Positions 14,502-22,806 of a stretch of DNA of 64,000 nucleotides are shown here, in pieces. The stretch spans positions 1,612,001-1,676,000 of the forward strand of contig OZ243941.1 of the NCBI GenBank assembly GCA_965214205.1, written 5' to 3'. The notes under the pieces are model-generated. The model ran no database searches. It saw only the letters and a program-made list of their open reading frames with translations, and was not told where the DNA came from. The DNA comes from G963663315 sp965214205 (GTDB lineage Bacteria; Pseudomonadota; Gammaproteobacteria; Arenicellales; Poriferihabitantaceae). The translations under genes were made by a program, and so were the position numbers. How positions within the stretch are numbered: the stretch's first letter is position 1; each line of letters begins with the position of its first letter.

Positions 14502-15545
14502 CTATTCTTCGGGTGGGAGAGCGGTCGGCGGGAAGGCGATACCCGACAACTCCTTTCTGTCAGAGGAGCTCATTTCCCGGATCAGGCAGTTATCGATTTT
14601 GTTTCCGTTCAGATTGTGCAACGGGTCGTCCGGTTCGGTTTTTTGCAGATGCGCAAGCTCAGGCGGTGTCCATTGCCAGCACAGCAGTGAACCCAGGTCG
14701 GGCCGCTCCGACCGTTCAGGTCCGATGGCGATGACGCGCTTGATGTGTTCCCGGTCCATGTCGTCCTGTACCCCGGCGTCAATCGACTGGCCGAGAAATG
14801 CGACTACATCGAGTTCGATCCCCTGGTCAAAAACAGGCGCCTTGATGTCTTCATAGCGGTGCGCGATGTAAAACAGATTGTCTTCCAGATCTTCCGGATT
14901 TCTGGAGCGTCTGTCCTGATCCTCCAGATGGACGTAAGGATAGGCGCGTCTGTCGGTTTTCCCGAAGCAGTATTCGAATTGGTCTCTGGACACGATGATG
15001 GCGAATTTCTTCGGAAAGGAAGGAATATTGACCTTTTGTCCCATCGCTTCCCGGAACAGCTTGTGTATTGGCTCAAAGTTTACCGCGGTCATATTCGCGT
15101 TCGTGTTTAACGGCGTGTACCGCTCATTCAGATACTCGAGGGTCGGTTTGGTGGTCAGGTCGGACCGGTTGCTGTCGATGGCCTTGAGTTTTATTCCCGT
15201 ATAACCGAGTTCGTCCGTATATTCGGGGTCAATGACCTCGAAGATATTCTTGCCTTTTTGGTATTTATCCCCCTTTTTTGGGGATTTCCGGTTGCCCGCG
15301 GCGTGATTCAACTGGAAGAAATGCACCGCCAGCGTAAACAGGACGACTTCGTACAGGCTGTGTACGGAGGCCGGATTGACACCTACCCACAGATTTGCGT
15401 CTCTGGTTTCGAGCGCGCGGGCGATCAGAGCGGAATTGAGCGACTGGAAGTCATCGAATCGACTGATGGCTCTTCGGGATAACTTCCTGCTGTCATGAAA
15501 ATGGTTCTCAAGCTCTTCAAGATACCTTGCCACTGCATTTTGCAT
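14502..15545 (-). CDS. Protein of unknown function, 347 residues
   Basis: I do not recognise this protein. It starts 'MQNAVARYLEELENHFHDSR'. There is one hydrophobic stretch near 64-83 (LYEVVLFTLAVHFFQL) followed by a lysine-rich segment (about 86-100), a central 'FPKKFAIIVSRDQFEYCF', an acidic region with 'LEDQDRRSRNPEDLEDNLFYIAHRYEDI', and a C-terminal part with 'IAIGPERSERPDLGSLLCWQW'. No signal peptide or repeated domain is seen. It stands alone on the minus strand between two plus-strand operons. A TATAAT box on its coding strand (15617-15622) is a possible -10. Such isolated soluble proteins can be accessory genes, but nothing here proves transfer or a defence role. Confidence 0.6.
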   Translation of the reverse strand: MQNAVARYLEELENHFHDSRKLSRRAISRFDDFQSLNSALIARALETRDANLWVGVNPASVHSLYEVVLFTLAVHFFQLNHAAGNRKSPKKGDKYQKGKNIFEVIDPEYTDELGYTGIKLKAIDSNRSDLTTKPTLEYLNERYTPLNTNANMTAVNFEPIHKLFREAMGQKVNIPSFPKKFAIIVSRDQFEYCFGKTDRRAYPYVHLEDQDRRSRNPEDLEDNLFYIAHRYEDIKAPVFDQGIELDVVAFLGQSIDAGVQDDMDREHIKRVIAIGPERSERPDLGSLLCWQWTPPELAHLQKTEPDDPLHNLNGNKIDNCLIREMSSSDRKELSGIAFPPTALPPEE

Positions 15546-15676
15546 GTCCCGCTTCTCCTGTCTGTCGTGTTAAATCGCGCTATACTTCGGCTCCCGGTCT
15601 GTACAGGTCGTTGACAATTATATCACGAAACGGGCCGGGGTTGCCGAAAACCGATAAAGTCGATACACATTGGGCT

Positions 15677-15728
15677 GACTTGATTTACAATGTGAGCGCT
15701 CTGACTTGATTTACAATGTGAGCGCTCT
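15677..15728. repeat. Perfect 26-bp tandem duplication upstream of an acyl-CoA ligase gene
   Basis: The 26-bp unit at 15677-15702 (GACTTGATTTACAATG followed by TGAGCGCTCT) is repeated exactly at 15703-15728. Each copy holds a TACAAT box (5 of 6 to -10) and the palindrome GAGCGCTC. It ends about 37 nt before the ATG at 15766, so it probably duplicates part of the promoter or an operator. Confidence 0.85.
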
Positions 15729-15765
15729 GTCTGATCCGGCGATGCTGTTTTTCCATGTTAATTTT

Positions 15766-17679
15766 ATGAACGATACATTTCCCAAATTGCTGACACACAA
15801 CGCGGACCGGTTCGCCGGTCGGACCGCGGTACGCGAAAAGGATATGGGCATCTGGCAAAGCTGGACCTGGAAGGAGGTTCGGGATGAGGTTTTCCTGCTG
15901 GCGAATGGTCTGGCGACGATCGGATTCGGGCGCGGCGACAAACTGGCGATCGCCGGGGCCAACCGCCCCCGGCTGTACTGGGGGATTTGCGCCGCGCAAT
16001 GTCTGGGCGGCATTCCGGTTCCGATCTACGCTGATTCGGTGGCTGAGGAGGTGTCGTATGTCCTCAATCATGCCGGTGTCAGCCATGTTCTGGCGGAAGA
16101 CCAGGAGCAGGTGGACAAGATTCTGGAGATCATGCCCGATTGTGAAACGCTGAAATATATTATCTATGACGATTCCCGTGGACTGAGAGATTATGATACC
16201 GCCTGTCTGCGTGATTTTGTGGATATACAGAACGCCGGCCGGGAACACGCTGCAGAAAACCCCGGATTCCTACAGGGGGAAATTGATCAGGGCAGCGGCG
16301 GTGATGTGGGGATCTTTCTTTATACTTCGGGGACGACAGGCAACCCGAAGGGGGTGGTCCTGTCCAACGATAATGTTTTGATTACATCCAGGAACAGCGC
16401 CGAACAGGATGGCCTGACTGAAAATGAAGAGATGCTGGCTTATCTGCCGCTGGCCTGGGTGGGCGACCACATTTTTTCTTATGGGCAGGCGTATGTCACC
16501 GGTATGTGTATCAACTGTCCGGAAAGTGACGCCACCGTGGCAAACGATCTTCGTGAAATCGGCCCGACCTATTATTTCGCCCCGCCCCGGGTCTTTGAAA
16601 ACCTGCTGACTACGGTGATGATCCGTATGGAGGACGCGGGCCGGTTCAAGCAATGGCTTTTTCACCGGTTCATGGCGATTGCCCGGGTTACCGGAATCCG
16701 GATTCTCGACCGCAAACCCGTTTCCCTGAAGGACCGGCTGTTGTACCGGCTGGGTGACTGGTTGATCTACGCGCCGTTAAAAAACACCATGGGATTCAGC
16801 CGGATTCGGGTCGCTTATACCGCGGGTGAGGCGATCGGCCCGGAGATATTCGACTTTTTCCGTTCGCTGGGTATCAATATCAAGCAGTTGTACGGTCAGA
16901 CCGAAGCGGCCGTATTCATTACGGCGCAGCCGGACGGGGAAGTGTATGCCGATACCGTTGGCACTCCGTCTCCGGGGGTCGAAGTCAGGATTACGGAAGA
17001 CGGGGAAGTGATCTACCGTGGTCCGGGTGTCTTCCAGAGTTACTACCGGAACGAGGAAGCGACCCGTCAAGCCAAGAACGACGAGGGCTGGGTGATGACC
17101 GGCGACGCCGGATATTTCGATGATAACGGACACCTGAAAATCATTGACCGCGTCAAGGATGTCGGCCGATTGAACAATGGCGCCCTGTTCGCCCCGAAGT
17201 ATATCGAAAACAAACTCAAGTTCTTCCCGCAGATCAAGGAAGCGGTGGCGCTGGGAGGGGGGCGGGATTATGTCGCGGTGATGATCAATATCGACCTGGA
17301 CGCGGTTGGAAACTGGGCAGAGCGCAACAACATTCCTTATGCGAGTTACCAGGAGCTGGCGGGGCATCCGGATGTCTACAAAATGGCGCTTGAGAGTATT
17401 CGACAGGTCAATCAGGATCTGGCCGCGGACAGCAAATTGTCCGCGTCCCGGATCCAGCGATTTCTGATTCTGCACAAGGAACTCGACGCCGATGACGGGG
17501 AATTGACCCGCACTCGGAAGGTCCGGCGCCGGATTATCGCTGAAAAGTACGATACGCTGATTGACGCGTTATACTCCGGGGCGGGTAATTGCCATATAAA
17601 AACGGAAGTCACATTCGAGGATGGCCGCAAGGGAACCATCGAAGCGGACCTCGACATCATGAATGCCGATGCTGCCTGA
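15766..17679 (+). CDS. Long-chain acyl-CoA synthetase-like AMP-forming ligase
   Basis: 637 residues from the ATG at 15766; an ATG at 15742 is possible. The AMP-binding P-loop YTSGTTGNPKG is at 186-196; later adenylation motifs are 'QLYGQTEAAVFI' and 'DEGWVMTGDAGYFDDNGHLKIIDRVKD'. It activates a carboxylic acid with ATP and joins it to CoA. Overall form matches the FadD15/FAA-type ligases found at the head of Liv-type transporter clusters. The final part overlaps the next gene by 17 nt, showing co-translation with the importer. The acid may be a fatty, branched or aromatic one; the sequence does not settle it. A tandem duplication lies just upstream. Confidence 0.85.
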   Translation: MNDTFPKLLTHNADRFAGRTAVREKDMGIWQSWTWKEVRDEVFLLANGLATIGFGRGDKLAIAGANRPRLYWGICAAQCLGGIPVPIYADSVAEEVSYVLNHAGVSHVLAEDQEQVDKILEIMPDCETLKYIIYDDSRGLRDYDTACLRDFVDIQNAGREHAAENPGFLQGEIDQGSGGDVGIFLYTSGTTGNPKGVVLSNDNVLITSRNSAEQDGLTENEEMLAYLPLAWVGDHIFSYGQAYVTGMCINCPESDATVANDLREIGPTYYFAPPRVFENLLTTVMIRMEDAGRFKQWLFHRFMAIARVTGIRILDRKPVSLKDRLLYRLGDWLIYAPLKNTMGFSRIRVAYTAGEAIGPEIFDFFRSLGINIKQLYGQTEAAVFITAQPDGEVYADTVGTPSPGVEVRITEDGEVIYRGPGVFQSYYRNEEATRQAKNDEGWVMTGDAGYFDDNGHLKIIDRVKDVGRLNNGALFAPKYIENKLKFFPQIKEAVALGGGRDYVAVMINIDLDAVGNWAERNNIPYASYQELAGHPDVYKMALESIRQVNQDLAADSKLSASRIQRFLILHKELDADDGELTRTRKVRRRIIAEKYDTLIDALYSGAGNCHIKTEVTFEDGRKGTIEADLDIMNADAA

Positions 17680-18457
17680 TCCGTCAAACGCTCTCCTTGA
17701 AGTGAAGGATATTTCGCTGTCATTCGGCGGCGTGGAGGCGTTGAAGGACGTCAGTTTTGAAATATCGCGGGGCGAGGTGCGCGCCATCATCGGCCCTAAT
17801 GGCGCCGGCAAGAGTTCCATGCTCAATGTGATCAATGGATTTTATCACCCCCAGAAAGGGGAGATCTGGTTTGACGGCCAGCTTCGCGGCCAGATGAGGC
17901 CGCACGAGGTCGCCCGGCTCGGCATCGCCAGAACCTTCCAGAATATCGCCCTGTTCAAGGGCATGACCACATTGGATAATCTGATGGCGGGGCGGATCAT
18001 CCGGATGAAAACCAATCTGTTCTGGCAGGCGCTCTGGAGAGGTCCGGCGCAACGCGAGGAGGAGGAGCATCGTGAACGGGTGGAGCGTATTATTGATTTC
18101 CTGAAAATACAGTCGATCCGCAATACTCCGGTGGGGCGGCTGCCCTACGGCCTGCAAAAGCGGGTCGAACTGGGCCGGGCGCTGGCCGCCGAATCCAAGT
18201 TGTTGCTGCTGGACGAACCGATGGCCGGGATGAACCTGGAGGAAAAGGAGGATATGTGTCGATTCGTACTGGACGTAAACCATGAATTCAATACCACGAT
18301 TGCGCTGATTGAACATGATATGGGGGTCGTGATGGATATATCCGACCGCGTGGTTGTGCTCGATTACGGCAAGAAGCTGGCGGACGGAACGCCGGGCGAG
18401 GTGCGTAACAACCAGGCGGTGATCAACGCCTATCTGGGAGTGTCCCATGAGTCCTGA
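17663..18457 (+). CDS. livG: Branched-chain/hydrophobic substrate ABC transporter ATP-binding protein, LivG type
   Basis: 264 residues. Walker A GPNGAGKSS at 44-52, the LivG-type relaxed signature 'LPYGLQKRVELGRALA', Walker B 'LLLLDEPMAGMN', and the H-loop 'IALIEHDMGVVMDISDRVVVLDYG'. LivG is one of two different ATPases of the hydrophobic amino acid transporter family. Starts overlapping the acyl-CoA ligase and ends overlapping livH by 11 nt. A second ATG at 17669 is an equally possible start. Family name is used for relationship; the substrate may not be an amino acid. Confidence 0.88.
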   Translation: MPMLPDPSNALLEVKDISLSFGGVEALKDVSFEISRGEVRAIIGPNGAGKSSMLNVINGFYHPQKGEIWFDGQLRGQMRPHEVARLGIARTFQNIALFKGMTTLDNLMAGRIIRMKTNLFWQALWRGPAQREEEEHRERVERIIDFLKIQSIRNTPVGRLPYGLQKRVELGRALAAESKLLLLDEPMAGMNLEEKEDMCRFVLDVNHEFNTTIALIEHDMGVVMDISDRVVVLDYGKKLADGTPGEVRNNQAVINAYLGVSHES

Positions 18458-19448
18458 AATACTGAATATCATAGAGGTTCTGCTGAACGGGCTGATGGCC
18501 GGGATCATGTATTCCCTGGTGGCGCTGGGTTTTGTCCTGATCTTCAAGGCGTCGGGAATTTTCAATTACGCGCAAGGGGTGATGGCGCTGTTCGCGGCCT
18601 TGACGCTGGTCGGGTTCCAGACCGGACAGATTCCGTTTTCGCATCTGATCAATGTCATGTTCGGTACGGATTATCATCATTGGGGCGAAGGGATGAACAG
18701 CTTTCTGGCTATTGTCCTGACCATTCTGTTGATGATTCTGTTTGCCTGGCTGGTCGAGAAGCTGGTGCTCAAGCATCTGGTCAACCAGGCGCCGATCATC
18801 CTGTTCATGGCCACTATCGGGCTGGCTTTTTTCATGGAGGGATTCGGCGACCTGATGTGGGGGGCGAATATAAAAACCCTGGATGTGGGCATCCCGTCAG
18901 GCGGTTCGTTCTGGTGGGAGGACGTGACCCGGGAATGGGCTCCGGCAGGCGCGGATTATTATGGTATGTACATTGACGTGCTGGACGTGTGGGCGACGGT
19001 CATCGCGGTCGCGCTGGTCACGATCCTGACCCTGTTCTCGCAATATACCAAGATCGGCCGGGCGTTGCGGGCAGTGGCGGACGACCATCAGGCGGCGTTG
19101 ACGGTCGGTATTTCGCTACGCGTGATCTGGGTCATCGTCTGGTCGATCGCCGGGTTCGTCGCGCTGGTCGCGGGTATCATGTGGGGATCGAAATCAGGGG
19201 TTCAGTTTTCGCTTTCACTGATCGCGCTGAAGGCGTTGCCGGTGCTGATTCTGGGTGGCTTCACATCCATACCGGGCGCCATTATCGGTGGCTTGATTAT
19301 CGGCGTGGGGGAGAAGTTGTTCGAGTATTCAATCGGGCCAATGATCGGAGGCGCCACTGAAAACTGGTTTGCCTATGTGCTGGCGTTATTCTTTCTGATG
19401 TTCAGGCCGCAGGGTCTGTTCGGCGAAAAAATCATAGAACGGGTATAA
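18447..19448 (+). CDS. livH: Branched-chain/hydrophobic substrate ABC transporter permease, LivH type
   Basis: 333 residues with about eight membrane helices. LivH hallmarks: 'NGLMAGIMYSLVALGFVLIFKASGIFNYAQGVMALFAA' at the N-terminus and 'QYTKIGRALRAVADDHQAALTVGIS' (coupling loop) in the middle, then 'GGFTSIPGAIIGGLIIGVGEKLFE'. It is longer than E. coli LivH by roughly 25 residues, mostly in a loop around residues 140-175 (aromatic and acidic). It pairs with the LivM-type permease encoded 26 nt downstream. Overlap with livG indicates coupled translation. Confidence 0.88.
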   Translation: MSPEILNIIEVLLNGLMAGIMYSLVALGFVLIFKASGIFNYAQGVMALFAALTLVGFQTGQIPFSHLINVMFGTDYHHWGEGMNSFLAIVLTILLMILFAWLVEKLVLKHLVNQAPIILFMATIGLAFFMEGFGDLMWGANIKTLDVGIPSGGSFWWEDVTREWAPAGADYYGMYIDVLDVWATVIAVALVTILTLFSQYTKIGRALRAVADDHQAALTVGISLRVIWVIVWSIAGFVALVAGIMWGSKSGVQFSLSLIALKALPVLILGGFTSIPGAIIGGLIIGVGEKLFEYSIGPMIGGATENWFAYVLALFFLMFRPQGLFGEKIIERV

Positions 19449-19474
19449 ATACGGGTCGAGGCAGAGGAGCAATC

Positions 19475-20551
19475 ATGTTTTATCGGGAATCAGGAGACTT
19501 CAAGACGTCCTACAGAGGGGATCAGCAGATGTTTCCGATTTCCCTGGATCGGTGGTTCGTAATTGCGGTTTGCGCCTTCGCGTTTCTGGTCGTGCCGTTC
19601 CTGATCAACGATTACTGGGAGAAATCGGTGCTGGTTCCGGTGCTGGTCTGGGCCATGGCTGCGCTTGGCCTGAACCTGTTGACCGGATATTGCGGACAGC
19701 TCAGCCTGGGTACGGGCGGCTTCATGGCGGTCGGCGCTTACGCGTCCTACAAGCTGACCACGTCATTTCCGGAAATGAACATCTTTATCGTGATCCTGCT
19801 TTCAGGTGGGGTGACGGCGCTGGTCGGTATATTGTTTGGCTTGCCCAGTTTGAGAATCAAGGGCTTTTATCTGGCGGTGGCTACGCTGGCGGCCCAGTTC
19901 TTCCTGATCTGGCTGTTCAACAAGGTTCCCTGGTTCTATAACTACTCCGGCTCCGGAATGATTACCGCTCCCGAACGGTTCATGTTCGGTATCGCAATTA
20001 CCGGGCCGAATTCCCCGCCCTGGGCGACCTACCTGTTTTGTCTGGTGATCGTGGTGACGTTCGCCCTGATCGCCAAGAATCTGACCCGCGGCAGACTCGG
20101 GCGCTCCTGGATGGCGATACGCGATATGGATATTGCGGCCGAAATCATCGGGGTGCCGCCCCTGAGAACGAAATTGTCGGCGTTCGCTGTCAGCTCATTT
20201 TATGTCGGCGTGGCGGGCGCGATGTTCTTCATGATCTATCTTGGAGCCGTGGAGCCGACCGAAGCGTTCGGCATCGACAAGTCCTTCCTGGTCCTGTTCA
20301 TGATCATCATCGGCGGGTTGGGCTCCATACTGGGTTCGTTCATAGGGGCTGCCTTTATGGTGCTGATTCCGGTATTATTCAAGAATATCATGGTCGGCGG
20401 ACTGGGTTGGCCGACCGACCTGGTGGCTCACCTGATCTTTATTCTGATCGGTGGGCTGATTATGTTTTTCCTGATTGTTGAGCCTCATGGGCTGGCTCAG
20501 CTTTGGAGGGTCACCAAAGAAAAACTCAGACTCTGGCCGTTCCCGCATTAG
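19475..20551 (+). CDS. livM: Branched-chain/hydrophobic substrate ABC transporter permease, LivM type
   Basis: 358 residues; start supported by GAGGAGC about 6 nt upstream. LivM features: 'WAMAALGLNLLTGYCGQLSLGTGGFMAVGAYASY', 'LPSLRIKGFYLAVATLAAQFF', the coupling loop 'GRLGRSWMAIRDMDIAAEIIGVPPLRTKLSAFAVSSFYVGVAGA', and 'IGGLGSILGSFIGAAFMVLIPV'. With LivH it forms the transmembrane channel. A short hydrophilic N-terminal extension of about 25 residues precedes the first helix. A gap of 90 nt with a strong ribosome-binding site then leads to the binding protein. Confidence 0.88.
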   Translation: MFYRESGDFKTSYRGDQQMFPISLDRWFVIAVCAFAFLVVPFLINDYWEKSVLVPVLVWAMAALGLNLLTGYCGQLSLGTGGFMAVGAYASYKLTTSFPEMNIFIVILLSGGVTALVGILFGLPSLRIKGFYLAVATLAAQFFLIWLFNKVPWFYNYSGSGMITAPERFMFGIAITGPNSPPWATYLFCLVIVVTFALIAKNLTRGRLGRSWMAIRDMDIAAEIIGVPPLRTKLSAFAVSSFYVGVAGAMFFMIYLGAVEPTEAFGIDKSFLVLFMIIIGGLGSILGSFIGAAFMVLIPVLFKNIMVGGLGWPTDLVAHLIFILIGGLIMFFLIVEPHGLAQLWRVTKEKLRLWPFPH

Positions 20552-20641
20552 GGCCGGCTGTAACCCTGTCCCTGGACGTGAAGCCCTGAAGATTTCAATG
20601 TCACGTATCCGGACAACAATCATTTCCATTAAGGAGGAAAT

Positions 20642-21937
20642 ATGAAACATACTAAACTTGCTGCCTTAAGTCTGGCATTAGGGATGTCAGTCGCTTCCTG
20701 GACGGCCTCAGCGGAACTGGTGTTTCCATCGCTGGATTATCGTACCGGGCCCTATGCGCCGAACGGGATTCCGTTTGCCGACGGCTACCACGATTATTTA
20801 ACCCTTCTGAATGAGCGCGATGGAGGTATTGGTGGAGTCCCGGTCCGTGTGCTGCCCTGTGAAACCGGATACAACACCGAAAAAGGGGTGGAGTGTTACG
20901 AATCCACCAAGGGGGAAGGCTCCCTGGTTTATCAGCCGCTTTCCACCGGAATCACCTATCAGTTGATACCCAAGGCGACCGCCGACGGCATTCCGGTCCT
21001 TTCCTCGGGTTATGGGCGGACGGCCGCCGCCAATGGCGCCATATTCAGCCATATCTTCAACTTTCCGGGCACTTACTGGGATGCCGCTTCGATTATCGTC
21101 AATCACATTCTGGATCAGGAAGGCGGCGACCTGAAGGGTAAATCCATTGCCCTGGTTTATCATAATTCGGCTTACGGCAAGGAGCCGATTCGTACGCTGG
21201 AAAGGCTGGCGGAAAAACATGGCTACAATCTGACTCTGCTGGCGGTCGACCATCCTGGCCAGGAACAGAAATCACAATGGCTGCAAATCCGCCGCGAACG
21301 CCCTGATTATGTATTGATGTGGGGTTGGGGAGTGATGAATCAGGTTGCGATCCAGGAAGCGGCCAACATCCGTTATCCGATGGATCATTTCATCGGCGTG
21401 TGGTGGTCAGCCTCCGAAAATGACGTAATTCCGGCCGGAGAAGGAGCGCATGGCTACAAGGCTATCGCTTTCCACGGGGTCGGTGACGGCTTTGCCGTGT
21501 ATGACGATCTGCGTAAATATGTGGCTGGCGCCGGCAAAGCGGCGGGCGATGGTTCCTATCTCGGCACCGTGCTTTACAACCGGGGTATGTATGCCGCGCT
21601 GTTGGCCTCGGAAGCGGCGCGCGCCGCTCAGGCTATCCATGGTGTCGCGCAAATCAATCCCGGACAGATGCGTGATGGCCTGGAAGCGCTGAAACTGGGT
21701 CAGGCGCGCATGACTGAACTGGGTTTTGAAAACTTCGGCCCTGAAATCGAGATCACTTGCGCCAACCACGGCGGGCCGGGCCTGGGAGCCATCCAGCAAT
21801 GGGACGCGAGTTCGCAATCCTGGTCCCTGATTACGGAGTTCGCCGGCGCCGACCGGGAGGTGGTTGATGCATTGATCGCGGAGGATTCCGCGGCATTCGC
21901 TGCCGAGAACAACATCACGCCCCGTGATTGCGGTTGA
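20642..21937 (+). CDS. Periplasmic substrate-binding protein of the Liv-type importer
   Basis: 431 residues with a strong AAGGAGGAA ribosome-binding site 3-4 nt before the ATG, fitting high expression of a binding protein. Signal peptide at 1-24 ends ASA before 'ELVFPSLDYRTGPYAPNG'. The mature part is a Peripla_BP_6 type I fold: 'ADGYHDYLTLLNERDGGIGGVPVRVLPCETGYNTEKGVECYE', 'GKSIALVYHNSAYGKEP', 'WGWGVMNQVAIQEA'. This Y-x-T-G-P/Y-x-x-x-G opening occurs in binding proteins that accompany CoA-ligase clusters rather than in LivJ/LivK, consistent with a non-amino-acid ligand. Located between livM and livF of the same operon. Confidence 0.87.
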   Translation: MKHTKLAALSLALGMSVASWTASAELVFPSLDYRTGPYAPNGIPFADGYHDYLTLLNERDGGIGGVPVRVLPCETGYNTEKGVECYESTKGEGSLVYQPLSTGITYQLIPKATADGIPVLSSGYGRTAAANGAIFSHIFNFPGTYWDAASIIVNHILDQEGGDLKGKSIALVYHNSAYGKEPIRTLERLAEKHGYNLTLLAVDHPGQEQKSQWLQIRRERPDYVLMWGWGVMNQVAIQEAANIRYPMDHFIGVWWSASENDVIPAGEGAHGYKAIAFHGVGDGFAVYDDLRKYVAGAGKAAGDGSYLGTVLYNRGMYAALLASEAARAAQAIHGVAQINPGQMRDGLEALKLGQARMTELGFENFGPEIEITCANHGGPGLGAIQQWDASSQSWSLITEFAGADREVVDALIAEDSAAFAAENNITPRDCG

Positions 21938-21955
21938 GAATGCGGTTGATCTGAT

Positions 21956-22798
21956 ATGTCTCTGGAAACCCCCGCTATCGAAAATGACCCGCCAGGCAAC
22001 ATTGTTCTGAGCGTCAACAACATCGAAGTCATTTACGATCACGTGATCCTGGTGTTGAAGGGGGTTTCTCTGGAGGTTTCGGAGGGCGGTATCGTTGCCT
22101 TGCTGGGCGCCAACGGAGCCGGTAAAACGACGACGATCAAATCAATTTCCAACATACTGGGCACGGAAAGGGGGGAGGTGACCAAAGGCTCCATCGAATT
22201 CATGGGCGAGAAAGTGGACAACCTTTCGCCCACGGAACTAGTGCAAAGGGGCGTGGTGCAGGTGATGGAAGGGCGGCATTGTTTTGAACATCTGACCGTG
22301 GAGGAGAATCTGCTGACCGGGGCTTATACCCGAAAGGATGGGCGAAAGAATGTAGGCCGTGATCTCGAACTGGTTTACAGTTATTTCCCACGGCTGAAAG
22401 AGCGCCGGAAAAGCCAGGCGGGCTATACTTCCGGCGGTGAGCAGCAGATGATTGCGGTGGGCCGGGCGTTGATGGCCAGGCCCAAGGTGATCCTGCTGGA
22501 CGAACCCTCGATGGGACTGGCGCCGCAACTGGTCGAGGAAATTTTCGAAATCGTGCACAAGCTGAATGTTCAGGAGGGGGTGACCTTTCTGCTGGCGGAA
22601 CAGAATACAACCGTTGCCCTGCGCTATGCGACGTATGGTTATATTCTTGAAAACGGTCGAGTGGTGATGGACGGCGAAGCCGGATCACTGGCCGAAAACG
22701 AAGATGTCAAGGAGTTTTATCTGGGCATCAGCGGAGGCGATAAAAAATCGTTTCGCGATGTCAAGCATTACCGCCGCCGCAAGCGCTGGCTGGCCTGA
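21956..22798 (+). CDS. livF: Branched-chain/hydrophobic substrate ABC transporter ATP-binding protein, LivF type
   Basis: 280 residues. Walker A GANGAGKTT, signature 'TSGGEQQMIAVGRALM', Walker B 'ILLDEPSMGLAP', then 'FLLAEQNTTVALRYATYGYILENGRVV', all typical of LivF. It is longer than standard LivF (about 235) by a lead-in of ~18 residues, an insert after 'SNILGTERGEVTKGSIEFMGE', and a basic C-terminal tail 'KSFRDVKHYRRRKRW'. The tail is also seen in homologues from CoA-ligase-linked clusters, from memory of the family. It completes a five-part importer. The next gene starts 8 nt later. Confidence 0.88.
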   Translation: MSLETPAIENDPPGNIVLSVNNIEVIYDHVILVLKGVSLEVSEGGIVALLGANGAGKTTTIKSISNILGTERGEVTKGSIEFMGEKVDNLSPTELVQRGVVQVMEGRHCFEHLTVEENLLTGAYTRKDGRKNVGRDLELVYSYFPRLKERRKSQAGYTSGGEQQMIAVGRALMARPKVILLDEPSMGLAPQLVEEIFEIVHKLNVQEGVTFLLAEQNTTVALRYATYGYILENGRVVMDGEAGSLAENEDVKEFYLGISGGDKKSFRDVKHYRRRKRWLA

Positions 22799-22806
22799 CT
22801 TCGGTT

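Noticed and set aside
15268..15285. ATCCCC...GGGGAT inverted repeat with a T-run as a terminator
   Set aside because: It lies inside the coding sequence of the 14502-15545 gene (lysine-rich codons) and has only 6 bp of stem.
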